From Acanthaster planci (taxonomy: Eukaryota; Echinodermata; Asteroidea; Valvatida; Acanthasteridae), in the NCBI RefSeq assembly GCF_001949145.1, contig NW_019091387.1:1588276-1648275 (forward strand): a stretch of DNA of 60,000 nucleotides, written 5' to 3'. Numbering within the stretch: the stretch's first letter is position 1; each line of letters begins with the position of its first letter. The translations under genes were made by a program, and so were the position numbers. The notes under the pieces were generated by a model. That model was not told the origin of the DNA and did no database searches. It saw nothing but the letters and a program-made list of their open reading frames with translations. Of the stretch, positions 11,977-24,382 are shown piece after piece.

Positions 11977-14900
11977 AAATTCCAACAAGTAGGAAGGTAG
12001 GCCTACATGTACATGTACAATGTAAATTTAAAAAATGATTAGTATGTAAACCCCCAGAATTGCACCTTCTTAAATTTTCCATTTGTCTATTTTGTGGCAA
12101 AATTAACAGTGAAGTTACCATACAAGTAAACATTGGGATATAACCATTCCTTCACATACATGTATTCCCCCCCCTATCTGTTTTACAAAGGGTGAAAAAT
12201 TTTGCCAAAGGGCAAAGGGCTCCTCCCCCCAGTACCCATCTGTAAAATATAGGCAATAGTGGATCCAGTTTGGGGGCAGGGGCTAAACATTTTGGATTTT
12301 TTTCATATAGCTTTTTATGGCCTTTCTGGGAGTTGAGGCTACAAAGTTTTGACATTTTACTTTTGGAAGACACAGACACAGAAGACACTTTTTTTCATTT
12401 TAAAAATATTTTGGAAACTGTTGTCTTCATTTGTGGGGAGGGAGGCTGCCCCTTCCTCCATCCGCCCTTTTGCTGTTTGATCAACAGGATTTTGATCACA
12501 TAACACCTCAAGAAAGTCTCTTGGGTAAATCATGTTCTACTTTGGATACGATTGGATCCAATTGGATGACTGTTTGCAACCTGCAAACTATTTTGAACTT
12601 TGCAGATTCCACTTCTGAGGAGATGCATACAGATGTACACTTTACAGTCTTAATCTGCAAATATGTTTAAAACAAACCTATTTTGGCATGCATTCCCAGC
12701 TGTCTCATTTTGGATGCCTCATGCAAGGGAAAGTATTAGAAAAGGAAGCAAAGAAAGGCAAATGTCGGTGCTAATTCTTGTGACAAAAATATGTGCCTGG
12801 TGAGAGCAGTTGTTGTTTTGTTTTTTGTGTGTTTTTTCTTTTTTTTTGGTTTCAGTACAGACGTGAGTTGGTGAAATACAGGTGAAGCAAACTACCTCTT
12901 CCCAGCCACTTCACAAAAGGGAAATGGTATGTTGCCTTCTCTCAGTTCTCTGTGAAGAGAATGCAAGGAGGTAAAAGTAAGAGTAGAGCCAGCACACAAT
13001 AGCACTGACCTCCTAGAGGGCCAGTAGGCTATTGTAAATGGCATGTTTGATGACCACACACTACAGTCTAGGTGTGAAACATTATTATGCATCAAGGCAT
13101 ATTGTAACCAGAGTCTGTTGAGTCCTGTACACTTAACAAGTGATGTACCAGCAACCCTCAATAAAATGGTTTAATAAAGCCCAATTGGTTATCACTCTTA
13201 ATCCTGTTAAGACAGTGAAGGATATAGTGATGCATTCATTGATTCTTAAATATTCACATCAGAATTTTACTAGGGTTTAAGAAAGAACCACATTCCCTAT
13301 GTAACTTGTCCCATGAAGAGGATGACACTCTGGTTGCCAGACCCCCTCTTAGGAACTCTACTTCCTCCTTGACACCATGGCTACATTCCCCATTTTTGTG
13401 CTTCCATTTTAATGACCTCAATAGTTTTTTCTGCATCTTCTCAAATGGGTACTTGACTGAAATTGGATCATCTGCCAAAGTGTATTAAAAAACTTACTGA
13501 TTGATTTTGAAGACAGAAATACCGGTATGTGATTTATAGATGTTTGTTAGTTTACATATTACCACATTTTCATACTTTTGTTTAAGTTGCTTTGTTATTT
13601 TATATACATGTCATTGGGACTTTTTATCATGACAAGTGAGGCTTATATTTGTAGCACTGGAGTAAGATGTTCTATCATTGTTTGCAGTATGAAATATCCC
13701 CAAAGTAACGACACTGCTGTCTGTTGTTTGAATTAAGTATAAACCACATTGAGCTCTTGACGAAACTATTTTGATACACCATAACACTCATATTCCTGTA
13801 ATTTTGCCAATTGATTATATCAATACCCTGATAATCACAATGCTATAAATCAAAGTATAAGAGATTGTGCATGTATCACTCTTTCCAACGCCCTTCGAAA
13901 AAGGTAATGATGACATTTAATGTGGTGGTTGAATTTCCTTGTAACTTGATTCACTTTCCAGTCACTCTTGAGGGATTTCTTATTTAAGAATTTCAGTATT
14001 CCCAACAGGTTCCTCACTTAGGACTCTTTAAGTGGTCATGTGCCCTGTAAAACTGAATACAAACTGGCATTTTTCCACACCGTAACATACTCTACAAACA
14101 GTTGGCTTAAATTTTGCCCTTTTGCCAGGATAGCAGATGAAGTGCACTACATACATACAGTGTACATTTTGTACATGTGATGCTGCGTTTCATGTTATCA
14201 TTATTGGCAAATTTGACGTACAGTGAATTAATGTGAAAATAAGATGGCATGTATAGACTTGATTTTAAGGAACAGAATGTTTTAAAAAATCTCTTCGCCA
14301 ATTAGATAAAACTGTCAGTGACAGCTTCCATTTGTAAGGTGGAAGGCTTTACCATGGTATTAAAACGGAAGAAGCACAGATTTTCGATCTTTTGTGATCA
14401 AACCATGAGGATAAGCCACGATTTTTTCCCCTCTAATCCCATGGAAGGTTGACCCCACAGTGGTTCCGACAAAGGAGTCAGGACTTCACCAAGACCACAA
14501 CCTAATCTGTGTGTGGCAAACACAGGACCCTTTTGATCCTGTATCAGCCCCCCAATAGTGTAAGCACAACTTGCTCAAGTGTCCTTTAACCATGGGGTTT
14601 GTTCAGAGTCTGAGTACACCTAAATCAATCCCCTTTTTCCCTGAGCAGAAAGACGTTCATAAAGGAGGAATCTGGAGCTTTCAGGGCAAGGGTTTGTCCT
14701 GACAATGGTTGGTGCCATAGACCAATATTGTCAGGTCTTTCACCCTGCGGGGCCTGGCTTTTGCATCCTTCCTTACCTCCTTATTACTAAGCAGGTGCAG
14801 TATGGATGTCTTATTGTTGTGCAATTGGATATTGCATTAGTTTAGAGAAAATGTCATTTCTTTTACTTCTTTGAAGACACATAAATTATTAAATTCTGCA

Positions 14901-16366
14901 CCAAAGAAGAAAACTTGTTCCCCTCTTTCCAGATACATGTACATGTAACTTGTTGGACTAATTAGTGCATTGCATTTGATGGCTTGTATAAACTTATTAG
15001 GGTGAATTGGTGATTGAAAGGATGACTGTACTACACCAGTTGCTATGCCAACTGATACAAGTACCATGCAGTGTAGTCTCAGTCTGTTATGTCTTGGGCC
15101 ATCTTTTCCTACCTCCATGATTGGGCCTTAATATTCAGTGATTGGGCCTTGATATTTAGTGGTTGACTTGACTCAAACACTTCAACCACTCCTCCAGGAC
15201 AAAATGGTATCTGTCCCTGTTGTTATTTCTGTGTTTGCTCCAGAACTGTTCACTGGATTTATTTCAACTTTGTAAGAAAAATTAAGTTGAATTTGTTATT
15301 GTCCTTTTGAAAAGTTTTGATTGTCTTCATTCCCAAAGTGCTGAAGCTTTACTCTGGGCAGTTCCAGCTCCCTTTATTGGTTTCATATTTGATTTGGCAA
15401 CCATGTTTCATACTGTTTTCAGTGGTATTACAAAATGTACATCCACCTGTAAACTGTGAGCATGCTGCTCAGTTGTATTCAGGACTTAAAAACTACTGAA
15501 AGGGGGTTTATCATTGAAGTTAGGGTAAGCTTAGGGATTACTGTCGATAGCCCCTTTGTACACATAGTGATAATGAAAAGGGATGTGCCAGTGCAGTTAA
15601 GTTGCCTGATCTGTGGGTTGAAGAAGTTTACAATGAGTACCAACACCCAATACCTTGGCTTACTTTGAATTTGAAACTAGGGATGCATCATGTAGGAATA
15701 CATTATTGCGCTACAAGCAACTTGTTCATTTTAAATGTTTTTCAAGGTCATCATCTGACTCATCTCAAAATGTCTACTCACTCAGTGCTGTAAAGAAACA
15801 GATAAAAAAACACAAGTAAACTACAGTTCTCACTGTACGCTCCATCTGACTTGAAAAAAAGAGTGAACAAGTAGAATAGCTTGTGCTCGTGCATGCCGTT
15901 CCCGTGTGAAGGAATGCTGTCGTAATTATTCTGATCCTGCCTAAAAAATTCATATTGTATAAACAAAGAAATTGTTCTTTCATGTGCAGTGTCGGCCATA
16001 CATTGTGTGTACTTTTGTAATTGTGCCGGTTCAGACTTGTGTTACATGTACATGTACTCGTATATGAATGAAACCAGGAAAAGTGGGTGTGTAATCCCAC
16101 AAAGCCTGGATACTGTTATCAAGGTTAGTGGGCTACAGATAATGAGCTTATTTAGGTGTTTCTGTGTCAATATTGTAAATGTGCAGAGTTAATTTTTTTC
16201 CTTGCTACTGGTAACAAAGTTGTCTCAGTTTTTCTTTATCTCACAGTAAATGTTAAGTGCCACAACATGAGACTGAATGCCGTGCTTTGATAGTTTTAAT
16301 TCATAATTCTGTGGGGATGCACATTGGGAAGATTTGTATGTTTTTCAAACAGTTTAAAAAGGGTTA
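11977..16366. other. Probable intron sequence with minor repeats
   Basis: No exon is supported here. A 21-bp unit is tandemly duplicated at 15118-15138 and 15139-15159 (TGATTGGGCCTTAATATTCA and a two-base variant). A minus-strand open stretch at 13254-13478 has a Lys- and Glu-rich, protein-like composition but only a weak acceptor and no known domain. TACATG palindromes occur at 12004-12018 and 14934-14948. Confidence 0.45.
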
Positions 16367-17299
16367 TGTTCTCCACGGCTGAAAATTTTGGCAGGGCGGT
16401 AGACAAAATTGCGAGCGCGAAGCCCTTACGGCGTGGGGTCCAGGGCCCGCTTGAGGGCCCCGGAAAATTTTGGGTTCTAGATGCTCTGTGGTGCATTCTG
16501 GGGCAATTTCCGGTCCACTTTTGTCTGTAATTTGGCCCCAAATCTGATTGCATTTACAACGTTAAATATTGGCTAGGATATTCTTCAGGAGGAGTTTCTT
16601 CATCGGAAGATTTGATGACAAAATTATTTTAATTTCCGGAGTGTTTTTAGCAGAACCTCATGTTAGTGACTTAAGACATGCTTGAGATGAGCAGAGCATG
16701 CGGTTTTCTCAATGATCAGTTGACCGTGAAAAGGCAGAGTAAAAACAAGCCTCAAAATGCGCCCTTGAATAAAAAAGGACAAAAGAAATATTTTCAGGCA
16801 AAGAGAAGTTTACAATTTCCAGATCACGTCATAAAATGGAGCAACCCCTCCATCGGAGCAGAGCGTGGGGGCTGCTCAGGCTTGGCACGATCTTTCCACT
16901 GGCGCCCGCGCACACTCCGCAAAACAATGTTGTACCGCGGGTACCAGTCACATGCACTGCATGTACATACACATGCTTGCGCAATACAATGAACGTTTAC
17001 ATGTACAAAACATACACAATTGTTTTTCAAGACACAAGGTTGACTATGCATAACAGTAGGCAGCCAATGGTCACCATTGTCAGTACATCATAAGCGTTGT
17101 CAGTAAATTCAAACTCAATCCACAAACTGCGGCAAACCTCTTTTTATTAAAATCTTGAGAAAGTAGACATTCAGAGAAAAATACATGACTCAAAAAATAG
17201 CAGGGCGGCACAAATTTTAGCAGGGCGGCAAAATTTTAGCGGGGCGACCCAAAATTTTGGCAGGTCAGTCCGCCCTGCTAAAACAGCCCATGGAGAACA
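16367..17299. mobile_element. DNA transposon-like element with terminal inverted repeats, 0.93 kb
   Basis: The ends are inverted repeats of about 30 bp: 16367-16399 (starts TGTTCTCCACGG, ends GGCAGGGCGG) and 17270-17299 (starts CCGCCCTGC, ends CCATGGAGAACA). The element is clearly more GC- and CpG-rich than its surroundings, with a GGGCCC-rich patch near 16441-16462. Tandem subterminal repeats sit just inside the right end. No transposase domain was recognised; the internal frames are short (at most about 104 codons) and overlap on both strands. No convincing target duplication was found, so the superfamily stays open. Confidence 0.7.
17199..17275 (+). repeat. Subterminal tandem repeats of the 16367-17299 element
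   Basis: Three units of 19-21 bp and a partial fourth follow one another: AGCAGGGCGGCACAAATTTT at 17199-17218, AGCAGGGCGGCAAAATTTT at 17219-17237, a variant with CGGGGCGACCC at 17238-17258, and GGCAGGTCAGTCCGCCC. A single related block (AAAATTTTGGCAGGGCGG) is at 16382-16399 near the left end. Such subterminal repeats often bind transposase; that role is inferred here. Confidence 0.7.
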
Positions 17300-20200
17300 C
17301 TGGTATAATCTTTTTGCTTTTGATAGATGCTCTTCTACAGCAGATCTACTGGTAATTCTTTTGTAACAAAAACCATTTTACTATGAATGAGACCCAGGAA
17401 CAAGATTATTTTTTGCCCAAATCATCAATTTTCAAAAAGGGGATAAGAAGAGAAGGTAGGTCATTCGAAAATAAAGTGAAAAGCCACGAATGCTAACTCT
17501 AAAGAGTAATTTGCTTTATATTTGTTTGTTTTCATATCAGCAGTATTTGCTATGGTGGCTTGCTATGTGTATTACTCTGTCAGGATACCAAACTGTCAAC
17601 CTCCATGGATCTGTCAGTGATGCAAACCATTCAGGGCATGTAATCAGTTTACTCGTTTGTGCATGTATTATATTCTCCTTGTTCATACAGAAAGTCATAG
17701 TTTATACATACATGTACTCTAGCATAGATAAGTTACATCAACTCGTTTATTAAAAAATGTTTAACTTGAAGCACAGAGATGTCTGTTTTTATGAAGTAAT
17801 TTGGGGGTGAAGTTCTTTCCCCAATTTTTCGCAAACTGTACATGTACTGTCATTGAACTTCAAAAGTTGATTGCAACTTTTTTTCAATGATAAACTCATA
17901 CTCATTTTCTTCAGAGTCTCTCTCTTTTTTTGGGGGGGGGGTTGGATATGTGTGCTCCCATCTTTCAGCTTCACAATGCAAATGGATCTCCAATAAAGAA
18001 AATGTCCAGTTTGACTCCAAACCGTTAAGCAAGAAATGTGTTAATTTTTCATCTACATCCAGATCTTTTGTGGATTGAGTCTTGGTGCCTTTTTGATGAG
18101 ATTTGTGCCTGGGAGCTAACTGTAACCTTTGACCTTGTGAGGTTAAACTCTGGACCCCAGGTGCCAAAGGTCATGTCAAACCTGTCAATGACTGGGATAG
18201 GGATAGGCAAAAGTTTATGGCTGTGCATGGCAGGGCTGACCTGGTTGGGTCAACAATTCACTTAACAGCTCTTCTGCAAGAAAAGCCATTAGCAATGTAG
18301 AAAACTAACCTTGGGAGGCACTACTGTGTGTGCTCATTCATTCCTCAATGTGTATGTCATGCTTGCAGTGGTACATGGCATGTTAATAAGTTTCTGCCGG
18401 TAACAGTATGTTTACAGCTATATTGTTCCAGGGTTTCTTTAACAAGTGTCTCATTATGTAATCACATTCTAGTCTTGATGTCTATGCTATTGTACTTGTG
18501 TGATAAAACATGAAATCAGGGCACTGCAATTTGCAGTTTTATCATCATTGTGTCTGACATTTTCCAAATTTAAATGAGTGAATAAAAACATTTGTTAATT
18601 TGTTTTTGTCATGATAATATTCCTTGACTTCATAAATAAAGAATATTACCCAGTACCTTGTTAAATAGTGCTCCGACAGATGTGCATCAAGACCTTACAT
18701 GCAGAGGAGGAGTAGACCTAGTACGTGCACATGTAGGTATCCTGTCAGGATTTATAATATCCTGTGTTCGGGGATTTGTTGTAAGAAACAACAATAATTC
18801 CATACGGTTCTTCCAAAACACTGAAATTGATATTTAGGTGGCCTTTGTAAATTTTGAACCAAAACCTGTATTGGAAGTGCTCCATTCTGTTCAGGTCCAT
18901 CATCATGCATGTAGGTCCATAAACTTTATCATTTCTGTACTCGTTCTGCATGAAGCATACGCTAATGTTTCAGTACAAAAGTCAAAAATACATTGATAAG
19001 GTGAGTAGCAATAATGACCCTCAAAGTCTGATGTTAGATCCCCAGATTGACATGTATCCTGTCCAGAGAAATGGAGTAATGATGCCAAAAATCCCACCCC
19101 TGCCTTGTTATTTCATGAATGGACCCTTTGAAGTCAACAAGTACACACAGGATAAAAGCAAAACAAATAAAAAGATAACGCTATTAGATTCAGTGTTTGT
19201 TGGTCCTTTGATACAAGCATGCAAACAGCATAGATATTGAGATATGCCATCTAAATCATGGCCAGAGGAGGTGAGTGCATTTCCTATCACGATATCAAAG
19301 TGCTTGCCATGCATGAGGTTGAGCTTAAAGCAGGGATCCCTGGTAAAAGAAATGTATAATTTGAATTGAACTTGTGTTATTTGTTTTAAAATGGCAAGGG
19401 GAAGGTTGGTGAAAGCAACTGAAATGATCAGGTTGAAAATTGTTAAGAATTAAGAGAAGGAGAGAAAAAGAAGGATCAGTGTCAAGTTGTCGCTTGTTTG
19501 AAATAGTAACAATGGTTCATTTACCGATAAGGAGCTCTGTTTGCTCGTTAAAACATGGCCAAATTTATAGGCAAAAGAGTCTGTGAAAGATAGGTCAACA
19601 GTAGTCATAACTAAACATTGTCGGATCTAACAGGATTGCTCTTCCCCAAAACTTGTAATCTTGTCAGCATGGAAGTGCCCTGCTTTATTCTCTCATAGTG
19701 TCTCTCTCTGCTTACTGCCGGTACCTGTAATTATCTATATCTAGACTTAACCTCTCTTTGAGGTTAAATCTGCTGATTTTAGTATAACATGTAACACCCC
19801 CTCTCTGGGGAGGTTTTGCATTCAATTTTATGGGAGCTTTGTGGAAGGAGTTTTTTAAATTCCTGCTCCTGCTCTTGAAGATTCCAGTTGAATTGTACAT
19901 TTTATGGTATTAATAAATACCTTAGACAATTTGACCGTTTCTAGTGGTTGACAGCCCCAAGGTTTCCAGTGTCTCATAAAATGTTATAACTCCTATGAAA
20001 TCTTATCCACTTTCTCAATCCCCACTTGCCGGTACATTTTGTGCAATGCTACCATTGAGTCCGCATTTTTTTGAGTTCCAAATTCACACTGCACTGGCTC
20101 AGTGCTACCTTATGCAGTATGCATCACATAAGCACCAATAAGCCTTTTGCAAGTTACGTTTGACCCAAATCTGGTACACTGCATTTTTTAAATTCATGAG

Positions 20201-20879
20201 AACATAAAAACTTGAATTCTTCTTACTAAAACCACTGTTGCTATACCTCATGATTTGGGGCAAGCTTTTGCTTAGTTACATAAGAGACGCCTTGCAACAA
20301 TACACTGTTCTCAATGGATAAGAAGGGCACAAAAGAGTGAACATTGGCAGGTTTGAACTTACCCCAACTTTTTGCGTCCATGGCTAATGTGTTGAGCCAT
20401 TATCTCACAAAGGTCACAGGGTCACAAATAACGCACCAAATAATTCACACGGTAACTTAGTAGTGTAATGCAGTACCTTTCAAACTTTTCGTCAATATAT
20501 TTACAGTTACCGGTAAGTACTAAAAGATAAATAATAGTGTTCGAAAATTATACAAATAATTTAATTTTAAAGAATATGTGCAAAATGAATGGTTTTATAA
20601 TGTAATGAAAGAGGTGTCGTGAGCAAGACTGTGTTTCACTCCCTTCTCGTGTACGTGTATTTATAATAGCCTTGTGGTTAGGTACCAGTCTGCTATAATG
20701 CTTGGCCTGGTATGTGTTATATCTCCATGCATCATGTTGTACTTCTATTGTTCTAACCTTTTACTCCGCTTTCTTTCAATATTAACACCAGCACGCAAAT
20801 ACTGGTCAGATGGGCAGTCATTCTTGCACTCGCAACGTCAACTTGGCATATTGCGCGACGTAAACAACAACAGCAGCTT

Positions 20880-21185
20880 GTGAATGTGCGCACTCGGCAT
20901 TGTTGGATTGGACTTCCACCCACAATTCATTTGGGAACTTCTGGATGGGCACCCTCTGTTTACACATTTCCCGGGGTTTGATTGCCAGTGTGAAATGACT
21001 GTGCATATTCCTGGGAAATAGTGTCTCCAGGAGTTACTAAATGGGTCTAGTGTGAACAGTTGCTGGGGTTTTGGTGGAGTGAAAAATCCCCAGGAATGGC
21101 TCTGTAGTGTGAAAAGGCCTAAAGAAATCAGTCCACTCCAGTGATGGTGGCCGCTGTGTGAAAGCGTGCCCTGATTCACAAGGTA
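20880..21185. repeat. Degenerate repeat segment with recurring GTGTGAA motifs
   Basis: The motif GTGTGAA recurs at spacings of about 60-75 bp (near 20988, 21049, 21107 and 21156). It lies among segments such as CCCGGGG, CCAGGAGT and CCCCAGGAA. This layout resembles non-autonomous DNA transposons with internal repeats, but I found no terminal inverted repeat here, so the call is tentative. Confidence 0.3.
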
Positions 21186-21734
21186 TAGCAACAGTGGTTT
21201 TAGTAAGGAGAATTCAAGTTGTTATGTTCATGTGAATAACTCAGTGCACAAGATTTTATTCAAATTTAACTCGCGAATGGCTTATTGCCACATCAGATTG
21301 TATTTGACCACTTGCCAGTGGGATAATGATGCACCATAACATGGCCAGAGGAGTGTTTGTATTTTTGAATAAAATTGTCGGAAAGGTATATTTATTGAAA
21401 TGTGCATTGGCTTTGTGACTCAAAAGGCATGATCTTAATGAATGGCAATAAATGTGCACATGCTTAGCCTTACATGTTGGTTTTAAGACTGGCCTAAGAG
21501 AATGGATACATTATCAGCTTGCATTCTCCTGAGCCAATCTCAAACAAAGGTTGAAGACAAGCCAAGCACAAACTTCCTTGTTTTCTCCGACATTTGAAAT
21601 GTTTTTAAAGGGTCTTGTTAAAGTAAAGTACATCACATTATTGTGGCATCTTTAATAGCAATGAGATAATCTTCAAAGTAATCTGCACTTTTAGGGAGTA
21701 AGTCGGCCTCTATACATTGGCTACACTCTGGTAT

Positions 21735-21752
21735 ACATGTACATGTACATGT
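21735..21752. repeat. ACATGT palindromic microrepeat
   Basis: ACATGTACATGTACATGT is three copies of a self-complementary hexamer. It is one of the longest of dozens of ACATGT/TACATGTA runs dispersed in the window. Confidence 0.85.
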
Positions 21753-24329
21753 TCCCGATTCAACTTGAGCTCATGGAAAAAGCTGGTTTATGGTGAAGGG
21801 TCTTTCAACAACTCCAGTTATTAAACAAAACTGGATGAAGTGGAAGTAACCATGCTGTCATTTCAAGCAAGTGGGCCATTAATGTCTTGACGATTGATCC
21901 ATTGCCATGTTAAGCAAGCACAGGATAGAGGCAAATAGCATGTCCTATCATGGGAAAAGATCACTTGAGAAGAAGATTGGTGTCAGAAGTCATGAAATTC
22001 TGTATTCCCAATTCTAGGCCAGTGTGATAGTACTACCACTCATGATTGTCATTAAATAAACCACCTGGAAAATCCAGCTAAATGTGCATTGATAAAATAA
22101 TGATCGAAAGAAGGATATATCAACTGAGTTACCTTTATGTGTAAGATATAAGCCTTCAACCCAAGGAATGCTCTGTCAGCACTACATGCACCACCAAATG
22201 AATCAGCCCTGCATTGGCAGGGTTCCAATGTAGCAGAGTGGGCTTTTGTCTTGACAGTTTGTTTTACAGCTTAATACTTGAAATTATGAACTGATACCAA
22301 CATGATTTCATTTAATATTGCAAGTAGTTCCTGCCAAAAATCATCACATATTAGTTTAATTAAATCAAAATTAACATTGTCTTCCGTGTCAGTTTTATAC
22401 TTTAAATGAAATGAGCTTGAAGTTGAGAAGTGTACTGGGGCCTATGTGCCAGTGTTGGATTTGTTTTAATTTGTAATAAATGCTAATGATCACAAATCTA
22501 CTTTAATAATGATTATAGAGTGTAAAAGTGAATACGTCCTTCGCCCAAGTTTGTGTGTGAAAGTCAGTAGCACGAGAACCAGTGTGTGAACCAACACGCG
22601 CGTATACTCCATTCCTTTGCACTGCACTCCCTTATTCAAAATGTCACACTTCAGTACTCTCTAGACAACTCTCAGTTTGCCTACACCATAAATGTATATT
22701 GGTGGCCAAAGTTAGCAGAAATATCACCTTTTGATTGGTTTTCAATTTAACCTTGAATTCAGTCAAAATGGACATTTGTTCCATTTAATTTTAAATAGGG
22801 GTGTATTTCCATTTAGTATTGACGGTAGTAGTACATGTATCATTATCTGGTGATCTGATATCTGTGTAGCATTTTCAACTCTTTATGAATTATTCTTTTA
22901 CTTTTGTATTAATGGCTAACTACTAAGTACACTTTGGTTGCCACTTGTAGGAAAAACATGACTCTGACATCAAAAAGAGCAGACCCTCTAACTAGCATAC
23001 AGTGCGTCCCCCCCCCAAAAATACAACCTTACAGGTAACTGTAATTAACATTCATTTCCCAAACATGAATGAATAGCTGAATATTCAGCTATTTAGTTTT
23101 GGAGAAGATCAAGGTTATTGGGTTTCATTGTTTTTTTTGGGGGGGGGCATGATACTGTATAGATATTTGAATTACTCTCTAATGTGGTTGAAATTTTGAA
23201 AGGCTTTGGAAAGGTGTTGACTAAATGAGTGCTTTTCCTGCATGCTGGACTTATTAGTTATAGTATTTGAACAGTTTCAGAGATCTCTTTTTTTCCCTGA
23301 GTTAACGGTATATTCCATACCGTGTCTGGTTTGAAAGGATCAATGTTCGTTTACCAGTTAACTGACTGTATCCTCAATTGTGAACTTATTCCAAGCGGGC
23401 ACTGGACTCATTTTTGACAGGGATTTATCAGCCACAGATGTTAGGAAACCAAAATCAATTTCCAAAGAAATAAGAATTTCCCTGAACTGGTGATGCAATG
23501 AATCTTGCTTGATATGATGGACCCTGACAGCCCAAATGCTGTGAAAGTTGTGTGGTTGACACATCTGCACATGTCCTGTGAAACCCAAGTCCAGCATACT
23601 TGGCAGTGGTATGGCATAGCTATGTTGATGTTAGAGAGGTCAGCTACCCTTTAAGAAATTGTGTCTGGCGACATCTATCACTGTGCCATCTATGTTGATT
23701 AATACTGGAGATTCTTCAAACTAAAAGCTACCTTTTAAGGAAATGAAGTCATGAAGGTTTCGCCAACAAGGCAGCTGCCAAAAACTGTCCTTTGTTGTGT
23801 CAGAAGGCAGTTACACATTCTGAACAATTCTTTTACAGTAGGCCTTGGGACAGGTACCATTGTACTACTGGTACAGTACAGTTTACTTTGAATACACTTG
23901 CTTGTGCAGAATTAAAAGCTATTTGTATTTGGCTCTGTTTGACAGTGGAATTCTTTATGTTGGCTTAGAATTTACATGGATCGCAACTTGAACTCCATTG
24001 TACTTTTGGCTGGCCTTGACACCTGACAAAAAGTACATGTATGTGATGTAATATCTGCAGTAACAGCAATTGTACTGTGGAGGTGCCTGCATGTATTCCA
24101 CCCTCTCCAACAGTAATCTGAAGTGAGCCCTCTTGTGATATTTTAGTGAAAACTCTACCTTGGAGTATAGTAAGATGTTGAGAGGCTTGAGTCAGTGGGT
24201 AGCAGTTTCTTTGGTGTGTTTATGATTTACATGTATTTTGCATCTTGTAGCAACTTTTATAAGTTTGTTCGATTTTTGTCATGGAAAATAAGCAGAGAAT
24301 GTTTCCCAACTTTAAGGATTAGCACAAGC

Positions 24330-24382
24330 CCATGTACATACATGTGCATTGTACAGTACATGTACAGTACATACAAGTACAG
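24330..24382. repeat. Cluster of TACATG/GTAC palindromes
   Basis: This is a dense run of self-complementary words (CATGTACATACATG, GTACAGTACATGTACAGTAC) with no gene. It belongs to the same word family as the other palindrome runs. Confidence 0.7.

Noticed and set aside
13254-13478. Minus-strand Lys/Glu-rich open stretch of 74 codons
   Set aside because: It lacks an ATG near its start, has only a weak acceptor and has no identifiable domain. It could be a minus-strand exon but support is too thin.
17850-18167. Minus-strand 105-codon open stretch with protein-like composition
   Set aside because: It runs through a G homopolymer and a TTTTTTC tract, with no splice sites or domain.
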